A program made the position numbers and the translations under genes. From NCBI GenBank assembly GCA_049653005.1, contig JBASFL010000119.1:1-9656 (forward strand): a stretch of 9,656 bases of DNA. Reading direction: 5' to 3'. Positions 5,882 through 9,656 of the stretch are shown here, piece by piece (position 1 is the first letter of the stretch; the number at the start of each line of letters is the position of its first letter). Source of the DNA: UBA2334 sp049653005. Lineage in GTDB: Bacteria; Pseudomonadota; Gammaproteobacteria; Burkholderiales; Burkholderiaceae_C. Under the pieces are notes generated by a model. The model was not told where the DNA came from. It saw only the letters and a program-made list of their open reading frames with translations, and ran no database searches.

Positions 5882-7552
5882 ATGCTGCACGCCATCGACC
5901 GCCTCTACCCCGTGCGCTACACCGCCTTCGGGCTGGCCGTGGCGGGGCTGCTGGCCTGCCTCACCGCCCTGGTCATGGGTCTTTTGCTGGGCCAGACCGT
6001 GGGCTGGCCGCTGCTGGGCACCCTGGTGTTTGGCGGGCTCACGGCACTGGGGGTGCGTGACCTCACCCAGCCGTTCAGCGCCGTGCGGCGCAACTACCCG
6101 GTCATTGGGCACATCCGGTTTGCGCTGGAAAAAATCCGCCCTGAAATACGCCAGTACTTCATTGAAAGCGACACCGAGGCCACGCCGTTTTCGCGTTCGC
6201 AGCGCAGCCTGGTGTACGCCCGCGCCAAAGGCGAAACCGACAAACGCCCCTTCGGCACCCAGCTGGACGTGAAAGCCCCGGGCTATGAGTGGATCAACCA
6301 CTCCATGGCCCCCACGCACGTGGCCAGCCACGACTTTCGCGTGACCATCGGCGGCCCGGCCTGCACCCAGCCCTACGCGGCCAGCGTGTTCAACATCTCG
6401 GCCATGAGTTTTGGCGCACTCAGCGCCAACGCCATCCAGGCGCTGAACGCCGGTGCCCGCCAAGGCGGCTTTGCGCACGACACGGGCGAAGGCTCCATCT
6501 CGCGCTGGCACCGGGTGCACGGCGGCGACCTCATTTGGGAAATCGGCTCGGGCTACTTCGGCTGCCGCAACCCCGACGGCACGTTCAGCCCCCAGGCCTT
6601 TGCCGCCAACGCCACCGACCCACAGGTGAAGATGGTGGAAATCAAGCTCAGCCAGGGGGCCAAACCCGGCCATGGCGGCGTGTTGCCCGGCCCCAAGGTC
6701 ACGCCCGAAATTGCCGAGGCACGCGGCGTGCCCGTGGGACAAGACTGCGTGTCGCCCGCCGCTCACAGCGCCTTTGCCACCCCGCTGGCGCTGATGCACT
6801 TCATCGAGCTGCTGCGCAGCCTGTCGGGTGGGAAGCCGGTGGGTTTCAAGCTGTGCATCGGCCACCCGTGGGAATGGTTTGCCATGGTCAAGGCCATGCA
6901 GCAAACCGGCATCACGCCCGACTTCATCGTGGTCGATGGCTCGGAAGGTGGCACGGGCGCTGCCCCGCTGGAGTTCACCGACCACGTCGGCGTGCCCTTG
7001 CAAGAAGGCCTGCGGCTGGTGCACAACACGCTGGTGGGCGCGGGCCTGCGCGAACGCATCAAAGTGGGCTGTGCGGGCAAGGTGGTCAGCGCGTTTGACG
7101 TGGCACGTGCCATGGCCCTGGGGGCCGACTGGTGCAACAGCGCACGCGGCTTCATGATGGCGCTGGGCTGCATCCAGGCCCAGGCCTGCCACACCGGCCA
7201 CTGCCCCACCGGCGTGACCACGCAAGACCCCGTGCGCCAGCAAGCGCTCAACGTGGGCAACAAAACCACCCGCGTGCTCAACTTCCACCAGAACACCCTG
7301 AAGGCCCTGCACGAGCTGGTGCAGGCCGCCGGGCTGCTGCACCCCAACCAGATCACCCCGCAGCACATCGTGCGCCGGGTGGACGCCAACAACGTGGCCC
7401 TGCTCGACCGGCTGGTGCCCCGCGTGGCCCCCGGCGCCCTGCTGGCCACCGATGCCGAGGTGGCGGCCAACCCCGAGCTGCACCCCGTGTTCCGCCTGTA
7501 TTGGCCCCTGGCCCGCGCGGCCACGTTTGCCAGCGTGCCCATGGGCGCCTGA
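5882..7552 (+). CDS. Membrane-anchored FMN-binding glutamate synthase-like oxidoreductase
   Basis: A 556-residue protein of the FMN-binding glutamate synthase family (GltB2-type barrel, related to B. subtilis YerD). Two hydrophobic segments at about 14-37 and 42-57 should anchor it in the inner membrane. The synthase-type barrel follows from about 150: FNISAMSFGALS (170-181), KLSQGAKPGHGG (255-266), VVDGSEGGTGAAP (350-362) for FMN/substrate binding, GCAGKVVSAFDVARAMALGA (396-415), then the cysteine cluster Cys430-x5-Cys436-x4-Cys441 that holds a 3Fe-4S centre in glutamate synthases. The glutaminase (class II amidotransferase) domain and the C-terminal GXGXG domain of full GltB are absent, so it cannot take ammonia from glutamine itself. 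The physiological substrate of these short forms is unknown; oxidation of an amino acid or 2-oxoacid amination is a guess. It lies 3 bp after HD-GYP paralog 2 and 16 bp before the ligase gene. Confidence 0.9.
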   Translation: MLHAIDRLYPVRYTAFGLAVAGLLACLTALVMGLLLGQTVGWPLLGTLVFGGLTALGVRDLTQPFSAVRRNYPVIGHIRFALEKIRPEIRQYFIESDTEATPFSRSQRSLVYARAKGETDKRPFGTQLDVKAPGYEWINHSMAPTHVASHDFRVTIGGPACTQPYAASVFNISAMSFGALSANAIQALNAGARQGGFAHDTGEGSISRWHRVHGGDLIWEIGSGYFGCRNPDGTFSPQAFAANATDPQVKMVEIKLSQGAKPGHGGVLPGPKVTPEIAEARGVPVGQDCVSPAAHSAFATPLALMHFIELLRSLSGGKPVGFKLCIGHPWEWFAMVKAMQQTGITPDFIVVDGSEGGTGAAPLEFTDHVGVPLQEGLRLVHNTLVGAGLRERIKVGCAGKVVSAFDVARAMALGADWCNSARGFMMALGCIQAQACHTGHCPTGVTTQDPVRQQALNVGNKTTRVLNFHQNTLKALHELVQAAGLLHPNQITPQHIVRRVDANNVALLDRLVPRVAPGALLATDAEVAANPELHPVFRLYWPLARAATFASVPMGA

Positions 7553-7568
7553 CCATGCCCTGCCCCAC

Positions 7569-9119
7569 ATGCCCCTTGCCCACCTGTTGCAGCGCCAGGC
7601 GCTGCTGAACCCCGACCGCCCCGCGCTTTTCCACGGCACCACCCCGCACGCCACCCACGCCCAGTGGGCCCGGCGCAGCGCGGGGCTGGGCCAGCGGCTG
7701 CAAGCCGCCGGTGCCCAACCCGGCGACCGCGTGCTGCTGTTCATGCACAACCACCCGCGCTACCTGGAGGTGTTGTGGGGTGCTTGGTGGGCAGGGCTGG
7801 TGGTCGTGCCCATCAACGCCAAACTGCACCCCGCTGAGGCCGGGTGGATTGCCCACAACGCCGAGGCGCACTGGGCCTTCGTGACGGCAGACGTGGCCCC
7901 CGGGCCCCTGGCCGGGGTGGCCCACCAGGTGGACATCGACAGCGCGCAAGCCGATGCCCTGCTGGCCCCCGTGCCCGACGACCAACCCCTGCCCCCCATC
8001 ACCCCGCGCGAGGTGACCGACCTAGCCTGGCTGTTCTACACCAGCGGCACCACCGGCCGCCCCAAAGGCGTGATGCTGACGCACCGCAACCTGCTGACCA
8101 TGGGCCTGGCCTACGCGGTGGACGTGGACCCCGTGGCCGCCACCGACACCATGGCCTACGCCGCCCCCATGTCACACGGCTGCGGGCTGTATGCCATCCC
8201 GCACCTGATGGCCGGGGCCCGGCACGTGGTGCCCGCCTCGGGCGGGGTGGACCCGGCCGAGCTGTTCGCGCTGGGCGCGGCGCTGGGGCCGCTGTCCACC
8301 TTTGCCGCGCCCACCATCGTCAACCGGCTGGTGGCGCACGCGCAAGGCGCAGGGCTGTCGCCCACCGACTGCGCCCAGGCGTTCAAAACCATCGTCTACG
8401 GTGGTGCGCCCATGTACGTGGCCGACATCGAGCGCGCCCTGCACGTAATGGGCCCACGCCTGGTGCAAATTTACGGCCAGGGCGAAACGCCCATGGTCGG
8501 TACCGCACTGCAACGCGCCGTGCTGGCCGACACCGCACACCCCCGCCACGCCCAGCGCCTGGCTTCGGTGGGTGTGGCGCAAACGCCGGTGCAAGTGCGC
8601 GTGGCCGGGCCCAACGGCCAGCCCTTGCCCATGGGTGAAGTGGGCGAGGTACTTGTGAAAGGCGACAGCGTGATGGCCGGCTACTGGCGCAACCCCGAAG
8701 CCACCGCCGCCGCCCTGCGCGACGGCTGGCTGGCCACCGGCGACGTGGGCTGCCTGGACGCCGACGGCTTCCTGACCCTGAAAGACCGCAGCAAAGACCT
8801 CATCATCAGCGGCGGCAGCAACATTTACCCCCGCGAGGTGGAAGAGGTGCTGCTGACCGCCCCCGGCGTGGCCGAGGTGGCCGTGGTGGGCGAGCCCGAT
8901 GCCGAATGGGGCGAAGCGGTGGTGGCCTTTGTGGTGGCACACGCCGGTGCGTTTGCCAGCGACGCCGCCCAACACGCCGCGCTGGACGCCCACTGCCTGG
9001 CGCACATGGCCCGCTTCAAGCGGCCCAAACGCTACGTGACCGTCAGCGCCCTGCCCAAAAACAACACGGGCAAGGTGCTGAAAACCGAGTTGCGGCAGCG
9101 CTTGCTGTTAAACCCATAG
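7569..9119 (+). CDS. AMP-forming acyl-CoA synthetase (ANL superfamily)
   Basis: A 516-residue enzyme predicted to activate a carboxylic acid with ATP to an acyl-adenylate and then transfer it to CoA. The ANL motifs are complete: the phosphate loop YTSGTTGRPKG (157-167), YGGAPM (277-282), IYGQGETP (301-308), ATGD (389-392) with the hinge-region DRSKDLIISGG (406-416), and PKNNTGKVLK (496-505), where Lys502 is the expected adenylation lysine. Length is normal and there is no signal peptide or membrane segment. The chain length and identity of the acid cannot be read from sequence; a fatty-acid or aromatic-acid ligase is equally possible. The start is ATG 7569, which begins a family-like MPLAHLLQRQALLNPDRPAL. 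The ATG at 7555 is in another frame, and the in-frame ATG 7452 lies inside the upstream gene. No strong Shine-Dalgarno is seen, so coupling to the upstream stop is likely. Confidence 0.9.
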   Translation: MPLAHLLQRQALLNPDRPALFHGTTPHATHAQWARRSAGLGQRLQAAGAQPGDRVLLFMHNHPRYLEVLWGAWWAGLVVVPINAKLHPAEAGWIAHNAEAHWAFVTADVAPGPLAGVAHQVDIDSAQADALLAPVPDDQPLPPITPREVTDLAWLFYTSGTTGRPKGVMLTHRNLLTMGLAYAVDVDPVAATDTMAYAAPMSHGCGLYAIPHLMAGARHVVPASGGVDPAELFALGAALGPLSTFAAPTIVNRLVAHAQGAGLSPTDCAQAFKTIVYGGAPMYVADIERALHVMGPRLVQIYGQGETPMVGTALQRAVLADTAHPRHAQRLASVGVAQTPVQVRVAGPNGQPLPMGEVGEVLVKGDSVMAGYWRNPEATAAALRDGWLATGDVGCLDADGFLTLKDRSKDLIISGGSNIYPREVEEVLLTAPGVAEVAVVGEPDAEWGEAVVAFVVAHAGAFASDAAQHAALDAHCLAHMARFKRPKRYVTVSALPKNNTGKVLKTELRQRLLLNP

Positions 9120-9156
9120 CTGCAAACCCAATACCAACAAGCGCCAGAAACCTTTT

Positions 9157-9656
9157 TTATTCAAATTTTGGGGTGGCAGGTGCTGCACCCAAGTCACGGC
9201 CCATTGAGGTCACCAGCCGCGCCGCGGCCAAATCCCACCCCGCCCAGCCGCAGCTTTTGAACAGCACGGGGCCGTTGGGCTTGGGGCCAGCGCGCCCGGC
9301 CACCACGTCGGCCAGCGTGGGAAAGCGGGCCACGTCCAGCCCGGCTTGCAACAAGTCGCCCGCTTCGTGCACGGCATCGGCCGTGTCCACCACCACACGG
9401 CCGTGCTGCGCCACGTGGCGGCACACGTCGGGGTGCAGCTCCACCATGCGGGGGGTGAACGCCCCCACCGCCGCCACGAAATGGCAAGGCCCCGGCTGGG
9501 CCCACAGCGCCACGCCTTGGGCCGGTGTGCAAACCACCACCAACGGGCAATGGGCCAGGGCCAGGTTGGGGTCGGCCACCACGCTGGCGCGCAGGCCCAG
9601 GTGGTGGGCGTGTGCCACCAGCGCCTCGGCGCTGGCGGGGCTGCGCGAGGTCACCC
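9157..9656 (-). CDS. Ornithine cyclodeaminase/mu-crystallin family protein, probable delta-1-pyrroline-2-carboxylate reductase (partial)
   Basis: The C-terminal half (about 165 residues) of an NAD(P)-dependent protein whose 5' end lies beyond the window; the family is usually about 310-330 residues. Visible are the nucleotide-binding SRSPASAEAL just inside the edge, CPLVVVCTPA (36-45 of the visible part), AAVGAFTPRMVEL (61-73), VVVDTADAVHEAGDL (87-101) and FKSCGWAGWDLAAARL (132-147). These segments are characteristic of the subgroup annotated as delta-1-pyrroline-2-carboxylate/piperideine-2-carboxylate reductases, which act in hydroxyproline, D-proline or D-lysine breakdown. The GTG at 9654 is an internal valine codon and not the start, since the frame runs on into the edge. 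The Rossmann glycine motif is not in view. The gene is convergent with the acyl-CoA synthetase, with 37 bp between them. Family assignment is firm; the exact reaction is inferred. Confidence 0.8.
   Translation of the reverse strand, partial: VTSRSPASAEALVAHAHHLGLRASVVADPNLALAHCPLVVVCTPAQGVALWAQPGPCHFVAAVGAFTPRMVELHPDVCRHVAQHGRVVVDTADAVHEAGDLLQAGLDVARFPTLADVVAGRAGPKPNGPVLFKSCGWAGWDLAAARLVTSMGRDLGAAPATPKFE

Noticed and set aside
7555..7608. Short open frame with several cysteines starting at ATG 7555
   Set aside because: It begins right after the oxidoreductase stop but is out of frame with the ligase, lacks homology and overlaps the ligase start region.
5255..7750. 831-codon open frame on the minus strand
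   Set aside because: It is antisense to the HD-GYP paralog 2, FMN oxidoreductase and ligase genes, all of which carry full family motifs. Its translation is rich in Gly, His, Ala and Val without recognisable domains, as expected for the mirror frame of high-GC genes.
9120..9160. Possible bidirectional terminator between the convergent ligase and reductase genes
   Set aside because: There is a run of six T at 9153-9158, but no GC-rich hairpin directly before it on either strand, and the T run overlaps the stop codon of the minus-strand gene.

Overview
The window reads as chromosomal DNA of a high-GC betaproteobacterium, most likely a Burkholderiales/Comamonadaceae-type organism. This is inferred from the GC- and CGC/GCC/CTG-rich codon use, from the style of the protein families (GGDEF protein with a Burkholderiales-type N-terminus, DUF3391-like HD-GYP proteins) and from the pgpA/pncC neighbourhood. 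It is almost fully coding, with no rRNA, tRNA, CRISPR, insertion sequence or integrase.

Layout. The first 81 bases are the end of an upstream gene, probably a LysR-type regulator, which overlaps pgpA (phosphatidylglycerophosphatase A) by an ATGA. Convergent to pgpA, on the minus strand, is a cytosolic diguanylate cyclase with a GGEEF active site and no inhibitory RxxD site. A 164-bp divergent intergenic region separates it from pncC. From pncC to 9119 six plus-strand genes follow with overlaps or very short gaps: pncC (NMN amidohydrolase), an alpha/beta hydrolase carrying the fluoroacetate/haloacetate dehalogenase active-site residues, two tandem paralogous HD-GYP-type phosphohydrolases, a membrane-anchored FMN/Fe-S glutamate-synthase-like oxidoreductase and an AMP-forming acyl-CoA synthetase. 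A truncated minus-strand gene at the right edge is an ornithine cyclodeaminase/mu-crystallin family protein, probably a delta-1-pyrroline-2-carboxylate reductase, convergent to the ligase.

How the parts may work together. The GGDEF protein can make c-di-GMP and the two HD-GYP-like proteins are candidates to degrade it or a related nucleotide, so a synthesis/degradation set flanks the divergent region. The rest of the long plus-strand unit is metabolic (NAD salvage, C-halogen cleavage, FMN/Fe-S redox chemistry, acyl activation), and no single pathway clearly links these genes. The most notable points are the complete dehalogenase residue set, the tandem HD-GYP duplication with GWP in place of GYP and Asn at a usual metal-ligand Asp, and the mixed c-di-GMP/metabolic gene run. 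I did not find a clearly novel system such as a defence island, retron or array.
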